Translations under genes and position numbers: made by a program
The notes under the pieces: generated by a model
The model's input: the letters and a program-made list of their open reading frames with translations, nothing else
Told to the model about the DNA's origin: nothing
Database searches by the model: none
Part shown: one piece after another, positions 45,580 through 57,721 of the stretch
Layout: each line of letters opens with the position of its first letter
How positions within the stretch are numbered: the stretch's first letter is position 1
Source of the DNA: Dasypus novemcinctus
Lineage: Eukaryota; Chordata; Mammalia; Cingulata; Dasypodidae
Direction: 5' to 3'
Length of the DNA: 64,000 nt
Assembly: GCF_030445035.2 (NCBI RefSeq)
Contig: NC_080673.1
Coordinates: forward strand, 38,126,365 to 38,190,364

Positions 45580-45789
45580 ACAATGGTTTTCTATAAAGGT
45601 GAAATAGCTCCAAGGAGCTTATTGTTGGGAATATTGAGAGTCTCACATGCTTCTAATTGGTATTAGGGGAGACAATCGAAAGGGAGAGGAAATTATTCAG
45701 AGAGATAGTGGCTTACAGGTTTCCATCATTAATGAAAGAACAAATTATCTGGTACAAGAGCCCAGTGAATCCCAAATAGGTTAAATATG

Positions 45790-46030
45790 AAGAAATGCAT
45801 GCATAGACGCAACTTGGTAAAACTGCATAATACCAAAAACAAAAAGAAATCTTTAAAGAAGTCAGAAAGGGAGGGATATAAAATCAATAGATTGCCAAAC
45901 TGGTAGCTGATTTCTCAGCAGCAATAGCAGAATAATCAAAGTGCTCTAATTTTAGCCAAGAGATACACCTGGTGAAACAGTCTTTCAAAAATAGGAGAGA
46001 AACACATTTTTAAGACAAAAACTGAGATTT
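45790..46030 (+). mobile_element. Old L1M, ORF1 3' portion
   Basis: 'gctgatttctcagcagcaat', 'tttagccaagagatacacct' and 'agtctttcaaaaataggaga' resemble the end of ORF1 in old L1 elements. Heavily decayed. Confidence 0.5.
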
Positions 46031-46189
46031 CCACCAATAGACCCATATCAAAGACATTTTTTAATCATTTTTTCCCAATACGAAATTGTTGATTACCTTT
46101 TCTTTGGTTAATGCTTTATCAAGTTCCCTTACTGGAACTTGGTGGTGGTAGCTGAAATAGTTCATACATTCTTGGTTGCTCCTTATGTC

Positions 46190-46560
46190 ATTTTCTTAAA
46201 AAAAATTGTACTTTATTGAGGTGTAATTTATAGATATTAAAATGCCCAAATATCAAGTGTATAGCTTAATGAGCATAAACACACATACATATGAACATGT
46301 ATATGTATATGCATATATACATAGGTTTGTATGTATATATATAACAATCATGTAGATCAAGATATAGAACCTTTTCTAGTCAATAGCAACTTCTCCCACC
46401 CCTGCTCCAGAAACAGTCACTATTCTGAAATCTCTCACCATATGCTGGTTTTGTCTGTTCTTGATTTTTGTATAAATGGAACCATACAGGATATCCTTGT
46501 TTACGCTGACTTCTTTCATCAACAAAATGTTACTGAGAGCCAAAGGAAGAAGGAAAAAGT
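46190..46560 (-). mobile_element. L1M 3' end, antisense
   Basis: It starts with 'tgtactttattgaggtgtaa', the reverse of the old-L1 3' terminus, then 'tgtagatcaagatatagaac', 'taaatggaaccatacaggat' and 'gacttctttcatcaacaaaatg'. A (TATG)/(TATA) run lies at 46295-46345. Confidence 0.65.
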
Positions 46561-46959
46561 TCCTAGAAGGGAGGTTGGCATGAGATGCAATAGTTGGTAA
46601 GTAGACTGTATATAAGAATAGTACTTATTTCTCATTTGTGGAATTAGAAAAAAATAAGTTAAAACCACAGTGGCATATGTGGACTGACCAACTGACCTTG
46701 GGTTGCCAAAGACATTGTATATTTTTTTGAAACCCTGCATACCAGGAACTCTCTGAGTCCCAGGCAAACCAGGAAGGTTGGTCACTCTAAATATGTCTGG
46801 ACGAGTGATTGGAGTTACATTGTAGGGTCCTCACATTGTTTGGGAGGAAGGAAAAGAGCCTGAGTAATATTTCTAGAGTGATCATAAAAAGAATAGAAGG
46901 GAGTTTAAATTTCAAAGTGGAAGCAGGAACAAATGAAATGAATTAGTTTACAAAAAAAA

Positions 46960-48429
46960 ATCACAGTGTTCAGTTAATCAAAAAGAGGACAAGAAAGAAG
47001 AAAGAAGCAGACAGGGTGAGACAAATAGAAAGCCAAAATAAGATGGAAATAAATCCAAATATATTGGTAAGCACAATAAATGTCAATTGATTAATTTCTC
47101 CAGTTAAAGACATGATGTCACCTGGATTTGGACATGCAAACACACAAATTCAGCTGTTTATAATAGTTACATCTACAGCATAATGACACGAAGGTAAAAG
47201 TATATAAAAAAAGAAAATACTAATAAAAAGTTAGGTAATACAGCTATATTAATATTAACAAAGTATATCTTAAGAGAAAAAGCACTGACAGATATTAAAA
47301 CAGTTACTATATAATGAAAAAAGGTTCACTTCACAAGTTCTGCACTTGCATGCATTTAATAACATAACTTCAAAATATAAAAAGAAAAATTAAAATAACT
47401 ACAATGAGAAATTGAAAATTCTACCATTGTAGAATGAGATTGTAACAGAGTCCCTTAGGAAACAATAGCTCAAACAGCCAAAAGGAAAAAAAAAATCTGT
47501 TGGAATATAGAAGATTTAGACAATGTAATTGACATGCTTAAACTAAAAGATATATATGCATTTCTGCACTTACTAAATACAGAGTGCACATTGTTTTCAA
47601 GCATACAAGGAACATCTAAGAAAGTAACCATATATGAAGCTCTAAAGCAAATCTAAAGACATTTCTATTGAATAGCATCAATAGATCATTCTTTTATCAT
47701 AAATATAATTAGGTTAGAAATCAGTAACAAAATGATACATAAAAAAACTACATACAAAAAATATACTTCTAGATAACTCATGAGGTAAAAGGCAACATAA
47801 TAGGAATTAGAAAATTATAATGAAAAATATTGAAAGCACACAATTTCAAAACATGCAGGATGTAGGCACTTGATATTTATAGACTTAAATCTTTATATGA
47901 GAAAAGAAGAAAGACTGAAAAATAAAGAGCAACATAAGAAGGAAAAGTTAGGAAATAAAGATTAGAGCAGACATGAATGAAATAGAAGATAAACATAAAA
48001 CAGAGTGGGGAAAAAAGCCATATATTGGTCTTTGAACAAATAATAAAATTTACAACCCTCTAGCAAGATTAAACATGATAAAAATGGAGAAAGCATAGAG
48101 AAACAATGTCAGAACAACATAGGGGAATTACTGCAAATGCAAAAGATTAAAAATATAATATGTTGTGTTTGATTTATGGTAATACATTTGAAAGAAATAA
48201 AATGACATGTTCCTGGAAAAATATACCATAGAATTAATTTGAGAAAAACTGAAAAATTGAATCCCCCTGATTCATTTAAAATGAATCAGTAAAGCTTTTT
48301 TCCCACATAGAAAGCACCAGGTACAAATAGCTTTATAGACATGCTCTATAAAAGGAAAAGATCATTTTAACCTACTTCCAGAACATAGAAAAAAGGAGAG
48401 AACATAATGCAAATAATTTTGTTGGGTTA
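46960..48429 (+). mobile_element. Old L1M ORF2 region, part 1
   Basis: Diverged but ordered L1 words: 'ctatattaatattaacaaag', 'gaagatttagacaatgtaat', 'tacagagtgcacattgtttt', 'ttaggttagaaatcagtaac', 'gatgaaatagaagataaac'-like, and 'tttacaaccctctagcaaga'. It contains many stops and is a relic of the endonuclease/RT portion. The SINE at 48442 interrupts it. Confidence 0.65.
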
Positions 48430-48441
48430 ATATAGCTTTGG

Positions 48442-48718
48442 GGGAAGCGGATGTGGCTCAAGTAGTTGGGTGCCCATCTACCACATGGGAGGTCCTGGGC
48501 TGGTTTGGGGTGCCTCCTAAAGAAGACCAGCAAAACAGCAAGTTGACGTCAACCAGATGATGCAAGAAGAAAAACACAACGATAAACACAACAAGCAGGG
48601 AGCGGAGGTGGCTCAAGCACCTCCAAGGAACAGACACAGAGAGCAGGCACTGAGTGTAAACAAAGGGGGTGTGGGGGATGGGGGAGGAGAAATAAACAAA
48701 CACATCTTTAAAATACAC
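48442..48718 (+). mobile_element. DAS-type SINE with exact target duplication
   Basis: 'gaagcggatgtggctcaagt', 'accacatgggaggtcctggg' and 'tgcctcctaaagaagacc' lead to a second partial 'gggagcggaggtggctcaag' and the tail 'gaaataaacaaacacatc'. ATATAGCTTTGG flanks it at 48430-48441 and 48719-48730. Confidence 0.93.
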
Positions 48719-48730
48719 ATATAGCTTTGG

Positions 48731-48975
48731 AATCAAACCATGGAAAATTTTCAATTAATCTCCCAATGACAGATACAAAAATCATAGAAAAAATCTATCA
48801 CAAGCTAAACTGAGCAATGTATATCATGTTCAAGATGGATTGATTCTAGGAATGCAAGGTTGACTTAATGTTATCAAATCTCTTACTCTAATACTTTACC
48901 TTAACAGACTATGAAGAAAGAAACATAAAATTGTCTCCAGATATGAGGAATTATAAAACTTTATTGAGACTATGT
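48731..48975 (+). mobile_element. Old L1M ORF2 region, part 2
   Basis: It continues the L1 after the SINE ('atctatcacaagctaaactg', 'ggattgattctaggaatgc' as in the reverse transcriptase region) and is broken by the SPG21 retrocopy. Confidence 0.6.
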
Positions 48976-50615
48976 TAAAGAGCTGAGCAGGCCCAGGCTC
49001 GTCCCCACCTGGTGCTGGCACTGGAGAGGGGAGCCACCTTGGAGAGGAAAAGGAACGTGGGGGCAACCGTGGCAGGGTTAGCCTCCATGTCACCTAATCA
49101 TGGGCTCTCCTGATTGTAACTGGTTTAGAAGCACAGTCCTCCTTAAAAAGATTATCGTAGATGATGATGACAGTAAGATATGGTCGCTCTACGATGCCCG
49201 GGAGTATCAGGTGTCCACTCATATTTCTCTCCCCAGTGAGTGGAACTGCGCATGTATTTTTCCAGCAGATTTTGGCCCTGACTGGATGGGGTTACCGGGT
49301 TATAGCTTTGCAGTATCCAGTTGTTTATTGGGACCATCTTGAATTCTGTGATGGATTCAGAAAACTTTTAGACCATCTGCAATTAGATAAAGTTCTTCTT
49401 TTTGGGGCTTCCCCGGGAGGCTTTTTGGCCCAGAAATTTGCTGAGTACACTCATAAATCTCACAGAGTCCATTCCCTCATCCTCTGCAATTCCTTCAGTG
49501 ACACCTGTATCTTTAACCAAACTTGGACTGCAAAAGGCTTTTGGCTGATGCCAGCATTTATGCTAAACATAATAGTCCTTGGAAATTTTTCATCTGGGCC
49601 AGTGGGCCCAATAATGGCTGATACCATTGATTTCACGGTGGATAGCCTGGAAAGTTTGGGTCACAGTGAACTGGCCTCCAGACTTGGGCTGAATTGTCAA
49701 AATTCTTATGTGGAGCCTCATAAAATTCGGGACATACTTGTAACTATTATGGATGTGTTTGACCAGAGTGCACTTTCAACGAAGCTAAAGAAGAAAGAAG
49801 GTACAAAGTATATCCAAACGCTTCCAGGGCTCGCCTTAAAACAGTGGGCAATTTCCCGTACCTGTGCCGAGCCGCAGCGGTGAAGCTTTATGCACGAGTA
49901 CATTTGCTGCAATTGCACGGAACCAAATACATGGCCATTGACTCGTCGATGGTCAGTGACCAGAAACTTGAGGTCCAGAAAAGCGACCTCAGCATGAGTC
50001 CGGAGGAGCAATAGCCTAGCTTCTCCCTTACTGAGGAGTCAACCCAGTGTGTCCTTGAACAAGCAGCGAGGTCAGCGCGCTCTGTCTTGCTCGCGCTTTG
50101 GAACAACGACTTAACTGTGACTTCGCCACAGGCGGCACGTCTCCTAAGCCAGCGTAACTGTCCCCTCTTCAGTGTTTTTTTGTTTTTTTGTTTGTTTATT
50201 ATGTTGGTTTTTTTAGCTTTTGAATTTGAAGACTCCCATTTTAAGAACTGTGAAAATTTTGCTACCAGAAGCCTTCACCACTGTGCTCTTTAGTGAAGGT
50301 TAATTTCTGAGGTTTGGAACTTTTGTGGACTTCTTTGCTTTTCCATTCTCTTCTTTACTTCTCTCTCTCTTTCTTTTTATGTTATTTGTTGTAAATGCTG
50401 CGTAACCAATTGTGTATTAGGACATTGGTTATTTTTTTGCTTCCTTGGTTATAACCATTATCAGAGTGCCAAGGTTATCTCCTCACTGTTTGCTCTCCTC
50501 TAAATCAACTACTTTTAAATTTCTAACTAAGCAAATTATTTTGAGTTTTAGCTGTTGTCTTTCTAGCCAACACAATCACTTGGAATAAAAATTCAATTCA
50601 GTGAAAAAAAATACA
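48976..50615 (+). pseudogene. SPG21: Processed pseudogene of SPG21 (maspardin)
   Basis: Maspardin is an alpha/beta-hydrolase-fold protein of endosomes and the trans-Golgi that binds CD4; loss causes spastic paraplegia 21. Here an intronless copy runs from an apparent 5' UTR through the ATG at 49100, the whole coding sequence and a stop at 50012-50014. A 3' UTR with AATAAA at 50584-50589 and an A-tract at 50604-50611 follow. Clear matches include '[18 protein letters not shown]', '[19 protein letters not shown]', '[14 protein letters not shown]', 'FAEYTHKS' and '[12 protein letters not shown]'. Damage: about four codons lost after the start, a frameshift near 49200, a frameshift near 49790, a 3-bp insertion near 49320, and the nucleophile-elbow motif reads GASPGG where human has GASLGG. 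TTAAAGA at 48975-48981 and 50616-50622 is a possible short target duplication. The 240-codon frame at 49161-49883 is part of this copy. No function is expected. Confidence 0.95.
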
Positions 50616-51560
50616 TTAAAGAAATTCAGGGCTTAAATTTGAAAGGCAAAACTTTAAAACATTTGGGAGGAAATATCAAAGAATAAATGATCTCAGATTA
50701 GGTAAGGATTTCTTTAAAAAGTCAGCTAAAGCAAATCATAAAGAGAAAGTTTGATACAAAGAACTCCATTAAAATGAGTAATTTTGTTCATCAATAAACT
50801 CCAGAAAGCCTAAATTGGGAGGAAATCATTTACAACATATATATCTAGCTAAGGATTAATTTCCAGGATAACTTGAAATCATTAAGAAAAAGAAAAACCA
50901 ATAGAAAAAATGAGTGAAGACACAAAAGGGCATTTACCAGTTAAAGCAACAGGATTGGAAAAGAACATATAAGAAATGCAAATTAAGACCACAAGATTGT
51001 ACAATTCACACTGGCAATCATTTAAATGACAGCTAATATCAAATGTTAGAATCTCAAGCACTCAAACACTGCAGGTATGAGTGTAAATGAGTACTTTGGA
51101 AACAATTTGTCATTATCCAGTTAGTAAAATTAAAGATGCACATATCCAATGACTCAATTCTACTTCTAGGTAAATACCTAGAGAAATGTATGCATATGAA
51201 TATCAGCAAATGTAGAAGAATATTCAAGGTAGCTATATCTGTGAAGAGAAAACAGACAAATGGAAATCTATAAAATTTTTAATGTTCATTCAAAACAAAA
51301 ATAAGTTGGTAAATTATAGCATATACATAAGCTATAATGTGTATACATATTCATTTAGGCATAAAATGGCATACTAAACAATGATAAAAAATGAATTATT
51401 GCTACATGTGGCAACACTGATAAAACTCAAGATAATTTTAAGTGAAAAAAACAAGCTATAGAAGAAAGAAAACAGCATAATTCAATTAATATAAAGTTCA
51501 ACATTATATAAAACTAAGCAATAGATTTTTAGGGATATATACATAAGTGTCTAAACTATA
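50616..51560 (+). mobile_element. Old L1M ORF2 3' part and 3' UTR
   Basis: 'gaaatgcaaattaagaccac', 'cactgcaggtatgagtgtaa', 'atgactcaattctacttcta', 'catgtggcaacactgataaa' are degenerate L1 3' ORF2/UTR words in plus order, continuing the element broken by the SPG21 copy. Confidence 0.65.
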
Positions 51561-51564
51561 AAGA

Positions 51565-53035
51565 TAAACAAGAAAATGATAAACCCAAAATTCAGGTTTA
51601 TTTTCAGCAACCTATGAGGATAGACTGTAAATTTATTCTTACTTGTCCTATCCCAGCCTCCTATACAGATATAGATAGAACAGGAAGCGCAGAGACTTAC
51701 AAACCACATACTGAAAAATTATTAGTTAAATCGGTTTGTGTTGAATTTCACTAACTCCTTCTAGCTTTACTTCCTAACTCCATGAAATAATTTTTCCCAA
51801 AGATTGGAGTGATAATAGATGTAAAGGATAATCTCATGTGCTAAGTTTCCAATTCTTCTTGTGTAGGACTATTTGGTCTATAAGCCTTCTAGTTATACAA
51901 GAAATCAAAGGTGCACAATGTACTTTTTCAAAACTGCCTCAGTGAAACTTTCAGATTAAAAAAAAAATTATTTGGTCTTCAAATTTACCTGATTTAGGCT
52001 CTCCAGCTGACAAATCCACTCTCACTTTGGATTAAACTACCCATGATCACATTCATGATTAGGACAAACTTTTTGTCTATACTTCACGCAGCAGATACAT
52101 TTGCAAATTAAACCTGAGAATCACATTTTGAAAGAACGTATTTATATTTACCAGAGTTCTTAAACATGATCATGAGACAAAGGCTTCCGATTGTGAGTCC
52201 CAGGTGCAATTTATAATTATACCATAAATTTCCTTTTGTATAAATTCATGTTTCCATATGTCTTATCTTCTTCAGTCACACTTTTGACAAAGAGTAACTC
52301 TGTAAGAAGAAATGGTTTCTCAGTTAATGCTGAGGATCTAGCATGTCAGTGCTTCACAGGATTAGCACTTTATTCAAAGATTCTTTGGGCTTTAATCCTA
52401 AGTAAATAAATAGAATTTAAAATGAGCCAACTAAAATTGGCTTCTCCTTTACATAGTAATACCTTCTAACATTTTCGGGCCCTTGGTTTTTAAGATAGCA
52501 TTTGGTAGGTAGCAAAAATTAAAAGAAAAATAAGGAGGAAAACCCCAATTAAACTGGTTGTTATAAAGGTTATTAATACCAGAAAATAAACAGAACCATG
52601 TATTTTTCAAGATTGCATATTTTAGTTTCTTTTTTGCTAATTCTCCCTTTAGTCAGAAAGTGTATAAGTTCTTTGAAACATGTGAATCCATCCACTTATG
52701 TAATTGAATACTTACAGTTAATAATTAATGTAACCATTTATTTAAAAATTATACCACACCCACTCCTGAAAAGGCCTGAGGCAGTTTACACATTAACACA
52801 GAGTTCAAAGACATGCTATTATGTTTAAATACCAAATAAAATGGGCCCTGGGAAACACAAAGGAGTTGATGCTATCATGGACCAATTGTGGTCTGCCTGA
52901 TTTGAGTGATCCCCCACCATGAGCTCTACCTCCTCAGTAGCCCTCAAGAATGGAGGCTGCTTGTTATTGAACTTTCTAGTCTACCACAGAGCCTGGCTGG
53001 GCTTGTGAGACACAATCAGCAGGACAGTGACGTGG
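51565..53035. other. No gene seen
   Basis: AT-rich intergenic DNA; frame at 52598-52828 unrecognised. Confidence 0.35.
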
Positions 53036-53262
53036 CTACAAGTGTGGACTTTGGTGCTTAACTCCTGGGATGGAATCAGAGCTATGTACCATGCACATGC
53101 TATTAAATGTTCCAGAACCTCAGTTTCTTCATTTGTAAAATGGGGTAATAATGCTCCTTACCTTATAGGTGAAATTAAATGAGTTAGGATATATGAGGTA
53201 ATTAGCACAGAACCCAATACACAGTAAGTGCTAAATAACTATTAGCACTTGCCCATTCAATA
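53036..53262 (+). repeat. MIR SINE
   Basis: 'ctacaagtgtggactttggt', 'cctcagtttcttcatttgta', 'aaatggggtaataatgctcc', 'gaaattaaatgagttaggat', 'acacagtaagtgctaaataa' give a nearly full-length MIR. Confidence 0.9.
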
Positions 53263-53269
53263 TTCCTCC

Positions 53270-54625
53270 AAACTCCTGTGAAAAGCCTTCTTCCTTTGAA
53301 ACTCATGCTTCTCAAATTTACCATCTTCCATCCCTTCTTGTTGTTATCATCACTTCCTGATACAAATCAGAGATTTTGGAACATGATTTACAATTTTTCT
53401 CTCCGTTCCAAATCCTATCCAAATCCTGGTGTCTTTGCTGTTCTTGTGGATGACCCTTCTGACCCTCAGTCCCTGACATCCTTAACTTCATTGACCTTCA
53501 TTTCCAAAGGTACCAGCAACTTCCCCTGTCCCCCTCATTATTACCTAGAGTTCTTTCACCTCTATAATCTTAAACTGCACTCTCCAACTTTCCTACCATG
53601 AGCTCCTATTATCCTCATGGCTTCAATTATAGCTGCTTTTTCCCTAGAATTGTGGTTGAAGTTCCACCTTTTTCCTCATGTTTTAGGCTCCCTTCTGGTT
53701 TGGCTTACTTGCCTATTCTGCCCTGGTCCACCACTGAAACTTGCCTCTTTTAACAGTATCTTCAGTTCGTTGCTGCTCTTGCTCTCTTCCTTCTGCATCA
53801 CTTACCCAAGGGTGGATCGACCCAGGTTTTTTGCTCCGCAATAGATACATCACTCAACCGTGTGCACTGGGGATATTAACTCATGTTCTCTATCCTCAGA
53901 TGAACCCTCAACATGGTCTGACCGCTTCCTCCACGCCCCTTGCTAGCCCTGCATTTCTTTGCAAACCCCCTACTCTACTTCTCTCCCATATCCAGTCACC
54001 AAGTTCTGTCTAAACCACTTCCTAAATATCTCTTCAATCTAAGTCCCACTTCATTTCTTCTCTGCTTCTCCATATCTCCACCCCATTCCTTCTCCCCTTC
54101 AAAATACTCTCCTCTCTGCTGCCAAAGTGATCTTCCTTAAATGCAAGTCCCATCGTGTTCAACACATACTTATCCTTCAGTGACTCTACTGCTTTCTTAT
54201 ATAGGTTTCACCTCACAGCTTAGCCCCGAAGCCCTTTGTGACCTGGCTCCTGCTCACCTCTCCAGACTCCTTTCCTCATTCTCCCTACTGGTACCCTATA
54301 TGCAAATTACATGTATTTCCTCTCCTATTCCATTTTCTCTCACACCTCCATGTCATTTCATGTGCCAACCTTTTTGCAAGGAATGTCCTTCACTTCTTTT
54401 TCTACCTGGGTAAGTCCTCCTGGTTTAGGGTTCAGTTCAAATATTACTTTCTGTCACTCATAGTGGGAAGATTTCCCTGACCCTTCCCCTCAGGACTACC
54501 ACCCAGCTATTGGGTTTCATGGTTTTTTCTTCTGGTGTGTATCTCTAGTCAAGGACTTTCCATGCAGCCAGGCAAGTGTCACCCATGAATAGTTAGTGAA
54601 TTAATGAATAAATGAAGACACCCTT
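53270..54625 (+). mobile_element. L2 LINE, about 1.35 kb of the 3' half
   Basis: In order: 'tgctgccaaagtgatcttcc', 'tcacagcttagccccgaagc', 'ccctttgtgacctggctcct', 'catttcatgtgccaaccttt', 'ggaatgtccttcacttcttt', 'gggttcagttcaaatattac', 'gatttccctgacccttcccc', with 'aatagttagtgaattaatga' at the end. This is the L2 ORF2 end and 3' UTR. The run of overlapping plus-strand frames (53278-54480) reflects this pyrimidine-rich relic. Ancient and inactive. Confidence 0.85.
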
Positions 54626-54705
54626 TTTCCATAAACTAATTACCAAAATTATAACCACATTTGATTTTAAATATCTAATTAGAAAAAAAATTTTTTTAAT
54701 TGTGG

Positions 54706-54919
54706 GGAGTGGATACAGTTCAAGCAGTTGAGCACCTGCTTCCCACGTGGGAGGTCCTGGGTTTGGTCCCCTGTGCCTCCTAAAAACAAACACAAACAAA
54801 CAGAAAAACCCAACTCAGTGGAGCCAATGTGGCTCAGTGGTTAAGCACTGGCTTCCCACATATGAGGTCCAGGGTTCAATCCCCGGCCCCCAGAACTTAA
54901 AAAATAAATAAATTAGTAA
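54706..54919 (+). mobile_element. DAS-type SINE, two tRNA-like units
   Basis: Unit 1 has 'gttcaagcagttgagcacct' and 'cccacgtgggaggtcctggg'. Unit 2 has 'gtggctcagtggttaagcac' and 'ggttcaatccccggcccc', a good B-box, and then the tail 'aaaaaataaataaatta'. AATTGTGG occurs on both sides (54698-54705 and 54920-54927). Confidence 0.85.
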
Positions 54920-54927
54920 AATTGTGG

Positions 54928-55484
54928 TGAGTTTAGTTTTGACAGATTCAGTATTACAGGATAACTGACACTCCAGTTAGTTCTTGAACAGCCCAAGCTC
55001 TCAAGGAACTGTCTGAGACAAACCAAGCACTTGACTGATAGTTACACTTAGGAGCAATCCCGGGGGCCCAGCATTATATTAAGCACCTTAGCTGTCTTCT
55101 AGCTGACAGCAAGAAGGCTTCAGCAGCTCTGGGCATTACACTCTCACACCTCCACAGTCAGAGTCAGAGAAGGGTCTGTGTCTCCCTTTTGTTTTCAATG
55201 AGGCAACAAAAATTCTTTCCCAGAAGACTTTCGTCCCCCAGACTATTTCCCTCCTATCTCACTGGCCAAAGCCAGGTCATATTTTAGACCCTCAGCTAGT
55301 CACAGGTGTGGGGGAAGGGAGCACCATTTTTGGCTTAGACCAATCAGGATATACATGAGTCATCTCAGGCTATAAGACACTGGAACGTAATTAGAGCTCT
55401 GCCATCAAGGATGAAGAGGGAAATAGCTGTTGCACAGGCAAATAGCAGTTTTTGCTAAAATGAGTGTCATGGTAGAAAAAAACG
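54928..55484. other. No gene seen
   Basis: Unremarkable intergenic DNA. Confidence 0.35.
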
Positions 55485-55665
55485 TTGGCTAGTTTTATTT
55501 CTATCTCTGCCATTTCCTAGTTGTGCGATCCTGGTAATTCCATGTACTCCCAGAGACTTAATTTCCTTATGTATAAAATGGAGATACTAACACCCAACTT
55601 TTAGGATTATTGTGAAGATTAAATAAGATAACATAATGTGGCTAACCCCTTTAACAGTCACTCAT
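55485..55665 (+). repeat. MIR SINE
   Basis: 'ctctgccatttcctagttgt', 'gcgatcctggtaattcc', 'cttaatttccttatgtataa', 'aatggagatactaacaccca', 'gattattgtgaagattaaat'. Confidence 0.85.
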
Positions 55666-55972
55666 TCATTTATTTATTTTTTGGATAGCTACTGTGTGCC
55701 AGACTCTGTACCTGAGATATATTACTCAATAAGAGTGATCTTATTTCTTCCTTTATACAACTTATTTGAATTTATTAGCAATAAATGTTAGTTTAAACAC
55801 ATTATTGTGCTGAAGAGATACAGAAGCAATTTGATACTTTGACAACCACTTTTAAAAGAAATTCAATGTTTTCAGAAACACTTAAAATTTTGAAGTTTTA
55901 TATTTAATGTGTGAAGATTTAGAAAAGCATATTTTTCCTGTAGGTTTATTCCATTCAGTTAAAATGGCCAGA

Positions 55973-56406
55973 AGGAAGCAGATGTAGCTTAACCAGTTGG
56001 GCACCCACTTACCACATGGGAGGTTCTGTTGCCTCCTAAAGAAGACAAGCAGATGCCCATATCTGCCACAGTGAAAGCTAGATGCCTGCACCACGCTGCA
56101 ACAAGAGCTAGATGCCTGCATCCCAGTGCAATGAGAGTTAGATGCCTGCACTCAGGGACAATGAGAGGTAGACACTGTACCCTGCAGCAATGAGCAGATT
56201 CCTGAATGAGCAGATGCCACATGCCAGCAGACACCACAGCCCACAGGGAGCAGATGTGGCTCTGGCTGTTGGGCATTCACCTCCCATGTGGGAGGACCAG
56301 GGTTCGGTTTCCGGTGCCTCCTGGAGAAGGCTGGAAAACAAGCAGACAGACAAGAGAACCATTGCAGGGAGGGGGGGATAAAGTAAATAAATCATTTTTA
56401 AAAAAT
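55973..56406 (+). mobile_element. DAS-type SINE, dimeric, with four 30-bp internal repeats
   Basis: Unit 1 ('gaagcagatgtagcttaacc', 'accacatgggaggtt') and unit 2 ('gggagcagatgtggctctgg', 'cccatgtgggaggaccaggg') are joined by tandem 30-bp repeats at about 56076-56190 ('agctagatgcctgca' x2, then 'agttagatgcctgca', 'aggtagacactgta'). ATGGCCAGA flanks it exactly at 55964-55972 and 56407-56415. The A-tail is 'aaataaatcatttttaa'. Frames on both strands are spurious. Confidence 0.92.
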
Positions 56407-56419
56407 ATGGCCAGAGACA

Positions 56420-57544
56420 TTTCTATTTTTATGCAAATGCTCTTCTGATTCCTACCCTAAAGATGATTGGCAAAGTGTGATATTTCTAAAAGTAAACAGC
56501 CATGACAATACTCAAGTAAAATCCAGAACACATATGCAATAACCTGCATTCTACCCAACTGAGTCGTCATACACTTCATCTAAAGTCATGAAACATCTAA
56601 TTCATGGAGAGGCTTTATCCTCACTTAACAGGAACAATCTGGTAACTAAAACAACCCATTTCCCAACTATACCCCACTAACAGTTTTCCCCTTTTTACTC
56701 TAATCAAACGTATAATTAAAAAAACTTGCCAAGATGAACTTCTTCAAGAAACACCTAGCACAAGTGCTTGAAAATATAATTAATAGCTTAATGTTATTAC
56801 AATACTTTTAAGATACTGTTGGTGAAGAAACAGATTAAGAAGTTTCTCTTATCTTAATCTTTTTTTTTTCTGGATACAAGAAGAAAAATGGTTTTTGAAC
56901 AGGAGATCTAGAGATAGAATACAAAAAAAGGGACAATAAACTTTAGGTTAACAAATTTGGGGGCCCAGAAAGGAAAGTGGGGTTTCCACAGACCTCTGCT
57001 TACTTGTTTGCCAAACCTCTGACTCACCTCTATCCAGTTTTCCTATTGACGATATACACTATCCTTTTTTGTTTGTTTCCCATTGATTCAACCAAGGAAC
57101 AATGAGATTTCTTCATAAGAAAGTATCTTTATATACATGAAACCCAGCTATTAGTGGGCCATTAAAACTTGAAATTTTACCAACACACTCTTTTATCCAG
57201 TCTCTCTTAACATTAAGTGTGTAGCTAAAAGAAGATTGGCTAGAGCTAGGGCAGTCTCTGATCATGGACAGAGATATATAACCTTTGATGTAATCTAATA
57301 TTTGAGTATAATTTTAATCACAAATATAAGCACCAGAAGGAAATTTACTTACCCAATGATGGGCAGACAAAAATGGACAAGAAAAACTCACAAAAGTTAT
57401 AAACAGGAACGCAGAGAAGGTATTGAATATTTGTGGATTCAATTAACCAAGAGTTGGAACTAGAGGCAAAATAAGCTGTTATTAAATATTATGGTGCAAA
57501 AGATGAAGTTTATGGAACTAAATATCTTAGGCTCCTTAGGCTTT
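56420..57544. other. No gene seen
   Basis: AT-rich intergenic DNA. Confidence 0.35.
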
Positions 57545-57721
57545 TTAAAACTTTTTATAGTGAAAAATGATACTCATGGAGAAAAGTACAAGGAATAAAC
57601 ATGTACAGCTTGATGATTACTCACAAAGCAACACCCATGTCACTACCACCCATGCCAAAAAATAGATTGTTTCCAGCATCTCAGAAAACTCACTCCTGTC
57701 CTCTCCCAATCTATACCACCC
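57545..57721 (-). mobile_element. L1M 3' region, antisense, left part
   Basis: 'tgtacagcttgatgattact', 'cacaaagcaacacccatgtc' and 'caccacccatgcc'-like words belong to the reverse old-L1 3' UTR. It is interrupted by the two MaLR insertions and resumes at about 59950. Confidence 0.6.

Noticed and set aside
49161..49883. 240-codon alpha/beta-hydrolase-like frame as a functional gene
   Set aside because: It is part of an intronless SPG21 copy with frameshifts on both sides, a lost N-terminus and an A-tract; a processed pseudogene.
53278..54480. Series of plus-strand frames suggesting a multi-exon gene
   Set aside because: They fall in a pyrimidine-rich L2 LINE relic in changing frames with no splice logic.
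54830..54895. Possible tRNA gene from a good 'ggttcaatccccgg' B-box
   Set aside because: It is the second tRNA-like unit of a DAS SINE, followed by an A-rich tail and flanked by a short direct repeat.
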